Assembly (NCBI RefSeq): GCF_047948215.1
Contig: NC_134460.1
Location: 125,811,324-125,875,323 of the forward strand
Source: Lycorma delicatula
Taxonomy: Eukaryota; Arthropoda; Insecta; Hemiptera; Fulgoridae
DNA length: 64,000 nt
Direction of reading: 5' to 3'
Part shown: one piece after another, positions 11,701-25,600 of the stretch
How positions within the stretch are numbered: the first letter of the stretch is position 1
How the letters are laid out: each line of letters opens with the position of its first letter
Translations under genes and position numbers: made by a program
The notes under the pieces: generated by a model
Database searches by the model: none
What the model saw: the letters and a program-made list of their open reading frames with translations, nothing else
What the model was told of the DNA's origin: nothing

Positions 11701-14700
11701 GTAGTCAGTATCTACAATAATGAGATGGAGGACCATGCCAACCCTTGTATTTGTTCAGTCTTTGGATGTATACTGGTTAGATTAAGTTTGAAATAGGCAC
11801 TTATATAAATTGTTAACTTCATTTTTAATCAGTTAATGAAGAAAATCCTTTCTCACAAATATATGTGGAACCGAGTTGAGTAATAATGTTTAAATCACTT
11901 TTTTGCAGTTTCTTATACTCTCTTTTCGTAAGTGGTGAGATCCAGAAATTAATCATACCTTCTGCTTTTATGTTAAGTCCAGCACCATTCAAGAGTACAA
12001 TTAACTTTTTCTTTTGTTCAATAGAAGTTTATTATTTTCAGTATTACAAAGGAAAGGATCACAATGCCATGAAAATTCATTATATTCACTACTTGGAAAG
12101 TAATTTTAAAATTGTGACTCAGATTTTAAAATCAATTAAACTCAAAAAATTAAAATCAATTTAAACTCAATTTTAAAATTGAGTATAAAAACAAATCTCC
12201 AAGACTGTAAAGAAACGGAAACGTTCTGAGACCTATTCAACCAGACCGTAAATAATATCCCTAAAAATCACATTAAACAACTAATCGGAGACTTCAATGC
12301 TCAACTAGGCAGGAAAAGAAGATACCGCAACATCATTGGAAAATGATGAGGCAACACCATCACAAAGAAATAACGTAAAAGTCCTCCAAGGAGTAGACAG
12401 ATGCTCAGATCACCACATAGTCAGAATTAAAATTAAATTCATGCCCTAAAGGAAGAAACAAAACCAAACCCCTAGAAATAAAATAAAAATAGACCCTACT
12501 CAACTAAACAAGAATGAAAATTACCAAAAACCAACCAAAAAAATAACAGTCACAGATAAACTCAAATACCTAGTCAACAATCTGGAAGAAATCACAACAA
12601 TTAGCCCAATAAAACCCTGTTAAAAGCATCAGTGGTAGAACAGCAAATGTGATGAAACAAATATTAATTTAAAAATGAATAGGCTGCCATTTTGAAATTT
12701 CTAACGATAAATTTTCATGTTTTTTTTTCCATTAAGAACATTGATTTACATGCATATTTCATATTTTATTAAAGTAACTTCCTTAAGATATGACTTTATA
12801 AATGCAAAAACACAAAATTGCCAACAGACAGAACTTACTACATGGTTATAAGAACTTTTTTGTATTTTGATGTGAAAAATCCACTCCTAAAAATGTCTGT
12901 TTATTTCAGAGACCTGTGTGTAATGAAAAAAAACTAAAGGAATTGATGGTCCAGATTCCATGGTGATAAACATTGTTAAAGAACTGCTTTCCCATTATTA
13001 TTTAACACAGTCATGTCTAGAAGAACCTAACACTATATAGTAACTAGCACACATTAATTGATGAAACAGGATACATAACATCCTCTTTCACAGAATAAGT
13101 AAAAACAAAGGTATAAGTGAAACAAAAAACTATATCATGTAAAACAATATATAAACAATAAATGAAATAAATGAACTTATCTTGTACTCAGGTTTGATCC
13201 TTTTACAGTTAAAAAAAAATATATATATATTTACCATTACTTTACATGAAATTAAATTGTATTGGAGAATTCCTGTTTACTGGCAATCATTTTCACTCCA
13301 TAATATAGTTGCAGGGGCTTTTCTTTTCCAGTTTAGCCTCCAGGCTAATTTTAAAATTTAATTTTAATGTGGGCAAGTATACTGTCTTATAATATTAAGT
13401 AAATTTGAATTTTGTAAATAATTCCATGGTTCAGTAGCTATAACCATTTAAAAATTTAATAGAAATAAAAATTTATTTGACCTAGTTTTTATTGAAGAAA
13501 ATATTGTCTTTTATATTTCATTGGAGTTAAAAAAATTATTAAAATAGAATCACTAAATGAAAAAAAATGTAAAAAGGGAAGGCCAGCCAAAATAAGATTC
13601 TACAATAATCATAAATTTATCAACCAAGAATCATAAATTCTATCATTATATGTTATCATGAAATCAGTATGATATTAAATTAATTAGGATAAGTTAAATG
13701 TAGAATTATCATATTTTTAAAAATTCTTATTTTTATTAACAGGTTAACTACTAGAGATAAGGAAGAACATCCAGATCTACAATGTACTGGAGGATTGGTA
13801 TTAAGTAGATCATTGAGTGAAAAAAGAGATAAATCACCATCCAGGTCATCTTCCAGGTAGATTTTTTTTTTAATATATAGAATAATTAACAAAAAAGTGG
13901 GCTAAGCTTGTTTTGAGTTTTCAAAAAATTATTTGTTCCAAAGTTGGGAAATCATTGTATTAACATTTTATGTTAAGAAGTTTACTTGAAGAGTATACTT
14001 GAGTTATGGTTAAGATTGTCATCCCTGTAGGCTTTGAAAATTAATACTGCTGTTGCATAATAAACTGAAAACAGATAGATGAAAATGGGGTTTGTATGAT
14101 TGTGTAAGTTTGTTTGCTTTGTATTTGTTTGAAATTCTGATGTATGACAAGGCCAAGATTTAGGGCCTTGTCAGGCCCTTAACATAGGGCCCTAACATAG
14201 CATCCTAAGGCCCTTAACATAGGGCCTTTGGATGCTAAAATCTCCATGACACTGTTCAGTATTTCTACTTGCATCCCAAAAGCAGAACACTTCTTTAGAA
14301 GAACAAAAAAAAAACAGTTAAAATATTATTAAGAATATTTTAATCTTTTTTAATCTAGAGGACTATTAAACCTGGCTAGCAAATCAATCCTCTTTTACAA
14401 GTAATTATTTCAGCAGCCTGTACCAGCTGCTGAAATAATTACTGCAGCCCAAGTTGTTTCTAGTGTCATACATAGAGCAAGTGAAAGCAAAGTAGCAAAA
14501 GGAAGTACTAGTAATTCACCTCAAGGAAAAATTAAAGAAATTTTATTGCACCAAGCAGTAAAATGTATTTTGAAGAAGATTTTTAAATAACACAATATTG
14601 TACTTTTCCTGCTAATTTATCAAGATAGTTCCAGGGAGAGTTATAGAAGTTTGGAAAAGCAACTTTCTCTTCCTAACTCAGAGAATCTAAGCTCAGAGTT

Positions 14701-16589
14701 TATTAATATTGTAATTGAAATAAAAGATCGCATTTTTGTATTTATGTTAACACACTGTAACCAGGAATGGTCATAGGCAACTTGACTAGAGATTCCAGTC
14801 ATTCCTAATAATGGTGGTCTTTCTCAAGAATAAAATAGGATTCGATGCCAGGCTTACTAGTAAAAGTGAGGAATAAAGAGTTTCTTCACTAGCCACATTA
14901 GTATTTTTTTGATCAGCATGCACAGTTCAATCAGATGTAGGTAATAGCTAAACATTAAGTAAATGAAACAATATATCCCATTTATGACACTCTCAAATCA
15001 ACTTATAGATATATTTTTAAAGTTTTGTTTCTCTATAAGATAAAATGAATAATAATTTAAAACAGTATTCCAAAATTAAATACCAGAATGTAATAAAATT
15101 TGTAATTGCTGAATTTACATCAGTTCAGTAGTCCTTCAGATTATTCCCAGAACAAACAAGCAAACTACCTCTTTGTGAAGTATAGATTACTTAGATTTCT
15201 AGAGCTTTTAAGTATTGTTTCTTTTCTTTTTTTAGAGATGAACCTGTTAAAAGAACCACTGATGAATCAGTTCCATCATGTCAAAAACGTACTTCAAAGC
15301 CTATACCAGCTGCTGAAATAATTACTGCAGCCCAAGTTGTTTCTAGTGTCATACATAGAGCAAGTGAAAGCAAAGTAACAAAAGGAAGTACTAGTAATTC
15401 ACCTCAAGGAAAAAGTAAAGAAATTTCTTTCTCCAAAAACAAATCAGCTGACAGATCAAAATCACCTTCTCCTATGGAAGTTGTTAAAGAGAAAGAAAAA
15501 ATATTTAACTTAGAAGATGTTAAATATGTAAGTCTCCTGTGAATAGTCATTGAGAATATACAGGCAAATATATATATTATGAATAATTTGTATATTTATC
15601 TAGCATTATGAATAATTGTGAGAAATTTCTATAAACAAAGATTAACATATAAGGTAGTTAATCATTCAATTGCATGGAGATTTATATTAAAATAAAATCA
15701 TGTACTATATTCGATGATAAGGTCCTGAAATTGACAGCACTTCTGTTGAGGTTAAGTGTCTGTTGACTCTATTGATACAGCGTAATGAAATATGAGGAAT
15801 ATGAGCAACATATTGTGAAAGACTAAAAAATGGATGACATATATATTTCAGTGCAGATTTATAGAAAATATTGTTTTCAACCTGCTTACAAATACTAAAC
15901 TAGATTTTAATGACTTTGTAATATTTACTGTTTCTTGTTCTTTCAAATTACAATCTGAGTAAGCTGTAGACGTGTTATCATGAGATTATGTATTACAGTA
16001 TTTAGAAATAGACCAAAAGCAATTTAAAAATGGATATTTAATTAATAATCATGGATGCTTTTAGTCATGATATTATATCAATATAATAACATGTTTACAT
16101 ATCAACATTTCAACATGTTTTGCACATACAAGGTTTTGTTTGAATATTATACTTTCTGTTTCCCAGCTGTTATACTGCTCTGCTGTTTATAGGACTTCCA
16201 GTCAGATTCAGTATCCTTCATAAAAAATTCATCAATCTTAATATCAGCTATTTATCCTCTTCTTGTTGGTTTGTTGTATTTACTTAGGTTAATGTAATGA
16301 TTTCATATACCATCACCTTGCATTTGTAATTTTTAATGATCGATTTAAAAATTGAGATTCTCACTTTGATAAGCATATCTTTGAGTCTGTATAAATAATA
16401 ATAATGATTATTATATAATTTATACCTTTATATGATAATCATTCTTTAATTCAGGGACAGTTTAACAGTTTTGAATCTTATTTTTTTTCTTTTGCAACCA
16501 CAGATCATTCAGAAAATATATTCCATTTTCCCTCATAATAATGTTTCTATTCAAATATAAACTGTTTGTTGTGTAATTAAAAAATTACC

Positions 16590-16620
<31 letters not shown>

Positions 16621-19600
16621 AAGCTTTTCTGTTAATAGTAACATTTTTAAACAAATAAAAGGTAGAGGTCTTTCAGGAATGTTAGGTGTTGGTCTTTCAG
16701 GAATTTTAATTAAAATGTTTATGAATAAATTTGATGATGTAAAGATATTTCCTTATAGATGGATAAATAGCCACGTAAAATTTTTATTTGTACAATCCTT
16801 GAAATAGAAAACAACCTGTTTATATACAGGAAGACAACTGAGAACAGATACATTTCCTTTTCAGTTTAATCATCATCTCTAGCACTTGCTAGCGATGATC
16901 AATCTGCAGCTTGAATTGTCGTCACCATCCTCATGATGTTATCTTCAATTTGAAATATAGAATTTTTTTTTAATTTTCAAAAAATCATTTAGAATTCCAA
17001 GGAACTAGAAACTAATCACATAATTAGGTTTCTTCATTTTTTCTGTTGGTCATATACTACAGTTGCCATGTTGCATAAGAAATATGAAGAGTAATTTATA
17101 TAAATGTAAGTGGTTGTAGCAGTGAAGTCATTCCACCAGGAATATAAACTAGTTCTGTTTCACTAACTAAAGGCTATTCTTTACAGCAGCTGTTGTAAAG
17201 TATGTATGTATGTCTATAGAAACTATCCAATACTAACATGCTTTCTAATTTTAAAAGAACTCTAAAATGCAGTTTCCACAGACATTTGATCCAGTCTAAT
17301 ATCAATGCATTATCCATCCATGCTTTTTATTGCATCTGATAATTGTAAAATTCAATAATTTCCCATCTATCAGAAACATTTTTTTTTTAGGTATAACATT
17401 GGTAGAAGAGTTTTACCATCTGCAAGCACTGTCAATAGGATGGTATAACACAACACTGTTTCTCTAAACCTGATATGCAAACATGAACAGTTTTAGCTGT
17501 GATTTTGCCAGTTGTCCTTTTGCTAATTTGCCGTTTCAAGTTAATTTCAAAAAATTACTGTGCCTAATCAGTATTTCCTATTTGCACCATACTTCTTTTT
17601 TTCTCTCCTTATGTTAATGATGGCCTCTGAAATGTATTTATTTTTTTATTGATTAAATTATACAGAAGCTCCAAAGCTTGTAGTGGAATATGGAAAATGG
17701 AATTTTGTAGCATATGAAAAATACCATGCCTGACCGGGATTTGAACCGAGGACTTGTTGATGAAAGGCCAAACCGCTATCACTCCACCACAGTGATCAGA
17801 AATATTACTAATTCTCCTCCAAAACATTTGCCTTTGCTGGTATGGTTTTTTAAGGCTAGCCCGTATCTGATTATTAAATATACAACCATTATTGGATTTT
17901 TTAAAGTTTATATTAGCTACTTTTTAAGATCTGCAATTTCTAGCAAATAAGTAAAAATTCTAATATTCCTTTACAAACACTCTTCTGTTTCCATTACTCA
18001 TCAATAAATTTCTTTCTCCTATTTAATATAAGAATCCAGAATGACATTTATGACTTACAATTGCCAATTTTTTTTTAACTTGTCAATATTTGAGTTTTCT
18101 TTAATTAAAAGAATCAGTTTAATTCAAATTTTCTTTATGTACTAAAATACAATTGTGGTATTTCTATAATGAAACTTAAAAACTGGTTTGTAACAATAGA
18201 CCTATCAAATCATAATAGCTATCAATCATCAGATGGTTATATTAATCTCTGACCAGTAATATTAAATGTTATTCTTATCTACAAACATATGAATCAGTCT
18301 ACTTAAGTATTTTCTATAAAACTCTAAATTTCACATAATATTAGGGTTTGCTAGTATAATGGAAAATTCCATCATAAGATGCACATATCCTAGTTTATAT
18401 ATATATATATTGTTTTAGAATAATTAACTCAGCTTCAAATAATGGGCAGGCAAGAGTAGGTTTCGTAATGAACAAGAAGATAGGGAAGAGAGTAGAGTAT
18501 TTCAAAACGCTTAGCGATAGAATCATAGAGTAGAGTATTTCAAAACGCTTAGCGATAGAATCATTGTAATAAGGATAAAATCAAAACCTAAACCGACAAC
18601 GATTGTTAACGTCTATGTGCCTACAAGCGCCCATGATGATGATGATGAGGTAGAGTGTGTATACGAAGAGATTGATGAAGCAATTAAACACGTAAAAGAA
18701 GATGAAAGTTTAATAATAGTTGGAGATTGGAATGCAAGCATTGGAAAAGGCAAGGAAGGAAATATAGTGGGTGAATATGGGCTGGGCAAAAGGAATGAAA
18801 GAGGGGACCGACTTATAGAGTTTTGCACGAAGTATAATTTAGTAATTGCCAACACCCAATTTAAAAATCATAATAGAAGACTCTACACTTGGAAAAAGCC
18901 AGGCGATAGTGGAAGGTATCAGATAGATTATATCATGGTTAAGCAAAGATTTAGAAATCAACTCGTTGATTGCAAAACTTACCCTGGAGCAGACATTGAT
19001 AGCGACCATAATTTAGTGATAATGAAACGTAGATTGGGGTTTAAAAACCTGAAGAAAAGGTGTCAGATGAATCGGTGGAATTTAGAGAAGCTTGAGGAAG
19101 AGGAGGTAAAGAATATTTTTGAGGAGGACATCGCAAGAGGTCTGAGTAAAAAAGATAAGGTAGAAAATGTAGAAGAAGAACGGGGAGAATGTTAAAAAAG
19201 GAAATTCTTAAATCAGCAGAAGCAAACTTAGGCGGAATAAAGAGAACTGGTAGAAAACCTTGGGTTTCAGACGATATATTGCAGCTGATGGATGAACGTA
19301 AAAAATATAAGAATGCTAGTGATGAAGAAAGTAAAAGGAACTATCGGCAATTAAGAAATGCTATAAACAGGAAGTGCAAACTGGCGAAAGAAGAGTGGAT
19401 TAAAGAAAAGTGTTAAGAAGTGGAAAGAGAAATGAACATTGGTAAAATAGACGGAGCATACAGGAAAGTTAAGGAAAATTTTGGGGTACATAAATTAAAA
19501 TCTAATAATGTGTTAAACAAAGATGGTACACCAATATATAATACGAAAGGTAAAGTCGATAGATGGGTGGAATATATTGAAGAGTTATACGGAGGAAATG

Positions 19601-22600
19601 AATTAGAAAATGGTGTTATAGAGGAAGAAGAGGAAGTTGAGGAGGATGAAATGGGAGAAACAATACTGAGATCTGAATTTAAGAGAGCATTAAAAGATTT
19701 AAATGGCAGAAAGGCTCCTGGAATAGACGGAATACCTGTAGAATTACTGCGCAGTGCAGGTGAGGAAGCGATTGATAGATTATACAAACTGGTGTGTAAT
19801 ATTTATGAAAAAGGGGAATTTCCGTCATACTTAAAAAAAAGTGTTATAGTAATGATACCAAAGAAAGCAGGGGCAGATAAATGTGAAGAATACAGAACAA
19901 TTAGTTTAACTAGTCATGCATCAAAAATCTTAACTAGAATTCTATACAGAAGAATTGAGAGGAGAGTGGAAGAAGTGTTAGAAGACCAATTTGGTTTCAG
20001 GAAAAGTATAGGGACAAGGGAAGCAATTTTAGGCCTCATATTAAAAATAGAAGGAAGATTAAAGAAAAACAAACCAACATACTTGGCGTTTATAGACCTA
20101 GAAAAGGCATTCGATAACGTAGACTGGAATAAAATGTTCAGCATTTTAAAAAAATTAGGGTTCAAATACAGAGATAGAAGAACAATTGCTAACATGTATA
20201 GGAACCAAACAGCAACAGTAATAATTGAAGAACATAAGAAAGAAGCCGTAATAAGAAAGGGAGTCCGACAAGTATGTTCCCTATCTCCGTTACTTTTTAA
20301 TCTTTACATGGAACTAGCAGTTAATGATGCTAAAGAACAATTTAGATTCGCAGTAACAGTACAAGGTGAAAAGATAAAGATGCTACGATTTGCTGATGAT
20401 ATAGTAATTCTAGCCGAGAGTAAAAAGGATTTAGAAGAAACAATGAACGGCATTGATGAAGTCTTACGCAAGAACTATCGCATGAAAATAAACAAGAACA
20501 AAACAAAAGTAATGAAATGTAGTAGAAATAACAATGATGGACCACTGAATGTGAAAATAGGAGGAGAAAAGATTATGGAGGTAGAAGAATTATGTTATTT
20601 GGAAAGTAGAATTTCTAAAGATGGACGAAGCAGGAGCGATATAAAATGCCGAATAGCACAAGCGAAACGAGCCTTCAGTAAGAAATACAATTTGTTTACA
20701 TCAAAAATTAATTTAAATGTCAGGAAAAGATTTTTGTAAGTATATGTTTTGAGTGTTGCTTTATATGGAAGTGAAACTTGGACAATCGGAGTATCTGAGA
20801 AGAAAAGATTAGAAGCTTTTGAAATGTGGTGCTATAGGAGAATGTTAAAAATCAGATGGGTGGATAAAGTGACAAATGAAGAGGTATTGCGGCAAATAGA
20901 TGAAGAAAGAAGCATTTGGAAAAATATAGTTAAAAGAAGAGACAGACTTATAGGCCACATACTAAGGCATCCTGGAATAGTCACTTTAATATTGGAAGGA
21001 CAGGTAGAAGGAAAAAATTGTGTAGGCAGGCCACGTTTGGAATATGTAAAACAAATTGTTAGGGATGTAGGATGTAGAGGGTATACTGAAATGAAACGAC
21101 TAGCACTAGATAGGGAATCTTGGAGAGCTGCATCAAACCAGTCAAATGACTGAAGACAAAAAAAATATATATATATATATTGTGAAAAATATTACATCTG
21201 GTGTGCGAGTAAATGCGGTAATACAAATATTTAATTTATGTATAAAGACAAACAAACCATTAATTGATTTAGATTTAAAGATAAAGTAAAATTTGATATT
21301 TAAAAAAAATCCTGTATAACATGAAATAATCCTTAAAACAAAATTTCATTCAGTACTAAGAATAAAAGTATTATTATCAGATTCTTATTCTAAGATTAAA
21401 AATCACTAAACACAATAACAGAAAAGATTTAATGAATAAATTAATTATATATTGTGCAGTAATAAATAACAGTTATTGTATAAATGAAATAAAACTACAG
21501 TTTTTAATAATATAGAGTGTTCAGCCCAAAAGAGGTCCCATCACTCAGTAGTTTATATTAAGTGCATATTTTTGTTAAAATGTTTATAATGGTATGAGAT
21601 GGGTAAAATAATGTGGAAGATTTGATACAACTCTAGAACTGGAGTGGGGAGGACTGTTTGTTGCTTGCACATTTGAGTTTCGCCAATATGTGTTGAGTAT
21701 TGGCTTTTGAACATGGTTGCTTAATCGTGTCTTTTTGTTTGTTCAAATGTGGTTAACTGTTGAACATGTATTTTTTTTTAAGTGATAGAAACTTATTTAG
21801 AGACGAAATCTCATACTGTGTGATGGCAATAGTTCAGGGAGAAATTTGAAAAGGAAGCACCAGTGAAAAGTATTATTCAGAAGTAAGTTAAAAGAAACAG
21901 GTTCAGTGTTATGTTAACACAAGTCAGTTTTAATGACACAGTTGGTAAGAACATTGAAGTGGTAGTTACAAGATCTCATAAATTTTTATGGAGACTAAGC
22001 CAGGAAACAAAAGTTTCACTAGGTTCAGGTCCACACTGCACTGAGAGGAATGGTGAAATGTTATCTATATTGAATGCAGGTTTTCCATGAGCTAACTAAT
22101 GGTGATTATGCTAAAAGGATTTACTATTGTCAATGGTTCAAGAAATTTATTAGAAACAACATTGGCATTTTAGATCAAGTGTTTTTTTACAGATTTTTTT
22201 ACCATTATTATTATTTTCACCATGGTGAGTATGTTAATAGAACTACCGGACCTGGGGTACTGAAAACCCTTTTTCGAGTTTCTTTGAATCTCCCCTACAC
22301 CCATAAAAAGTAGGCATGTGTTGTGCAGTTTCAAGGCAATGAATAATAGGACTCTTGATTTTTTTTAAAAATATTGTGGATGCCATTGTCTACCAAGAAA
22401 TTATCCAACAGTTCATAGGCCTTACTGCAAGAAGATGAGCATAACTGCTGGTTGTATCAGGACAGCACCACTTGCTATACAGCTCACCTACTATGGAGAT
22501 GCTATAGGATTTTTCAGTGGAAGATTCATTTCTAAAGGATTGTGGCCAACAGATCCCCTGATCTGACTTGTCCAGATTTTTTTCTATGGGGTTACTTATT

Positions 22601-25600
22601 GTTTATTGTAGCAGTTCGTACACCCTGCAGAAATTTGAAGACAAACATTACCAATGCCATCCAGGAAATAGACAGGGTACAGCTAACAAAAGTACCTAAA
22701 GGAACATGGTCAAACATATTGACCTGTGTATAGAAGTAGATGGACATCATTTTCAACATCTATAGATTATTATGTAAATGTTTGCCAATAAACTATTATT
22801 TACAGGCCAAACTGAAGTTGAACACCCTGAATAAGGACTTTTGTAAATATAAAATAAAAATTTACAGGAAAACATAAATCTTGTTTAATCTTGATAATAA
22901 AAATTCCTTTAAATAAAAAATAGTAATAAAAAATAAATAAATAGCAGTTAAAAATTAGTTTACATTTCATATATTTATATTATTTGAAAAAATACAATCT
23001 ATTTAATAATTCTGAAATAAATGATACGTATGTTTAGTATATACTTTACTTTTGTAGGAAGTTATTGGAAAACATTAAACAAAATTTATACACATAGTGT
23101 TTAAACACTTCTATTAAAAAAAAATACCATATCAAAACATAAATTTAAAATTCTATGAAAATGTTTTTAAAAAAAGGAAATGACATGAATAGTTTGGAAA
23201 AAGAATATTTTTTATTCAAAAATTAAATTTGTAAAATAATAATAATAATAATGAATAATACATTTTAACATAATTGATGGATGAAGCTGTACTTGATGAA
23301 AATCTATCAAAACTAAAAAAATATGTTAGTAATTTTCACAAAATTTTTGTATTTAATAAAATCACATAGCTGTCATGATTTTTTACATAAATTTTAACAT
23401 ATTTTGTTTATTTTCTTTTATTTTGATATTTTAACATGATTCATCAACTCCATATTTAAATAATATTAATGATAACAAGTATAACAAATCCATGATCTTT
23501 TAAAATAAACGTAATATTTATTTTTCAGAACATTGAACTTGTTATTAAATTTATTGAATAAATTTGAATGAATTTATTTGGTAGATTTTATTACCAAGAG
23601 GTTTGTAATTAATTTTAGGATAATAGTTTTAAAGTATTTTAGAAACAGATTATGGTGCTAGTATCAAAACCAACTATTTTTAATATATTTGAAATATATA
23701 TATTAAATATATTTTTCATGTTTCTACTAAAAAGTAGAATATCTTTATTTAAAAAAAAAATAAAAAAGTAAACAGTATTTATTGATATATTATCACTGAC
23801 ATTATTATATGATTATTTTCAGCTCGATCAACGTAATGGTTTAGTATTTCAGATGCAAGACAGTAATTGTTCGTTTTCTGCAGAATTGCCAGATTCGTTC
23901 TTTGATGTAACCATTGATGATGTAAGATTATTAATGCGTGATCTGAAGCGTAATAGAGAAAGTATGGAACAAGCTCCATTACAGACCGAACAGCTAAGAA
24001 AAATTGAAATAGAGAATAAAATTAAACTTTATGATAAAACAGTATTACGAATACAGTTTCCTGATAGATTAATACTTCAGGGTGTTTTTGAACCAAGTGA
24101 TACAGTAGCTGATGTTTATAATTTTGTTAAAAGTTATATTATAGATCCTGATAGTGATTTTTATTTATGTAAGTAATATTTTTTGTCATTTTTACATCAT
24201 GTTTATACGATTTTTTTTTTTTTACATTGTTATGTGTGTAGCTGACATTAATTATATCATATTTGAAGTAACATTATTATATCTTGTAACATTAAAAACT
24301 TCTAATACTTGTTACATTATAATAATCATGTAAAACAGTTCAGCAGCCGTTAAGAATAACTAACAACATATAGTGTCCCAATAAAAATGCTGGGTTTAAT
24401 CACATGAATAAATTATTCTATTTTCATGATATTGCTTCTTTTTTTTTACATGATTATAAAGCATATATGTTGCAATATAAATATGAAACAATATCTGGCA
24501 GAGTCTCCCATGACTTCTTCCCCCTACTCATGTTATCTATGAAATTCATGATGAATTTTCAGATATGTTCTTTAATTTTGCCCATCATATGAGATTTCCT
24601 CCTTGAAATTCAATGAAATTAACAGGTTTTTTTTCTCATAGAACTGCAATTTCATAAACCCCCAAAGGAAGGATCATATGATCTTTTTGGCCAGTTCTGA
24701 TCATCTTTGCACGAGAGGCTCAGCCCAGAAATTTCTTTGCAGCAAGGCACAAGAAATCAGTGATGGTGTGACATTTAGCGCCATCTTATTGGAATCACAG
24801 CTCTTCAATATCTATACCATTCAAATAAAACCACAAAAGGTTTGTTATAATATTGTGGTTTAAGTTACAATTAAAAATTATTTCAGTACTCTGTTTTTTG
24901 TTTTTTTTTTAAAAAGTTCAGTATGCAAAGTAATAACCAAAGTGATATGAGATTTTATGAGATTAAAGATAAAGCAGTACATATTAATTTTTATTAGCCG
25001 TATATTTTATAGAATAGTTGTATAAGTTATATAACTCAATATATATATAAAAAAAGGACAAAAACTGATTTCTTTTTTTTTTTTTGTATGTCTAATTATT
25101 AACAATATGTTTACATCGGTTCTTAATAAAGCTCTTTACTTCACATGAACTTTTTCTATTATCTCTCAGATGTTGATTCCTGGAGATACCTATTTAAGAT
25201 CATTGACCTTAAACAGGTTTCCTGGCTTGCTTGTTATCATGGGTATATAAACAAAACAGAGTATTTTGTTTAGAGACTTTCAGATCTTATCTTCTTTATA
25301 TATGATCCTGCCTTCTCTTTCCTTTCTTCAATTACTTATGATTATTTATGACCAGATAATTAAATCTCTTATCTCAGATAATTAAATCTGTTGTGTCATG
25401 TGTTAACTCTTGTTATTTACTTGAGGCATTTCAAAAACCCATTTGTTCTTTTAATTAACATTAAATATTACTTTCAAATGAAGTTTTTATATTTTATTTT
25501 TATTATAGACAAATGCCCCAATGCTTGATTTTGTTTTAAATGTTAACCACGACTTACATGTAACACATCATCTTTAGTATCATTGTTTGTTTTTAATAGA

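Larger units (their letters stand above)
18440..21175 (+). mobile_element. RTE-like non-LTR retrotransposon, copy 1 (5' truncated, decayed)
   Basis: A 2.7-kb LINE insertion in TUG intron 6, in sense orientation. It contains the second half of an APE endonuclease domain, a reverse transcriptase and the C-terminal GHILRHPG region, and ends gactgaagac followed by an A-tract and (AT)n at 21153-21180. It starts inside the endonuclease, so it is 5' truncated. Both sides carry tatatatatattgt (about 18397-18414 and 21167-21182), a possible but low-complexity target duplication. A second copy lies at 29291. Confidence 0.88.

Noticed and set aside
11886..12164. 92-codon + frame in TUG intron 4
   Set aside because: AT-rich translation dominated by F, Y, K, I; it lies between exons of the TUG gene and before LINE debris.
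14418..14560. Functional alternative exon 6
   Set aside because: From exon 5 it gives an immediate frameshift and stop, and I identified no donor; treated as a duplicate fragment.
17700..17830. tRNA gene on the - strand
   Set aside because: Box A and box B are present, but the acceptor and anticodon stems do not fold, and the same body recurs elsewhere; it is a SINE head.
17609..17950. Overlapping + and - frames of 70-80 codons
   Set aside because: Both run through the SINE and its flank; no protein signature.
19413..19787. 124-codon - strand frame and other - frames over 18.6-20.5 kb
   Set aside because: They are antisense to the LINE polyprotein and serine/phenylalanine-rich, as expected for shadows of an A-rich coding strand.
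22920..23780. Possible regulatory region before TUG exon 7
   Set aside because: Only AT-rich sequence; no element distinguishable from background.
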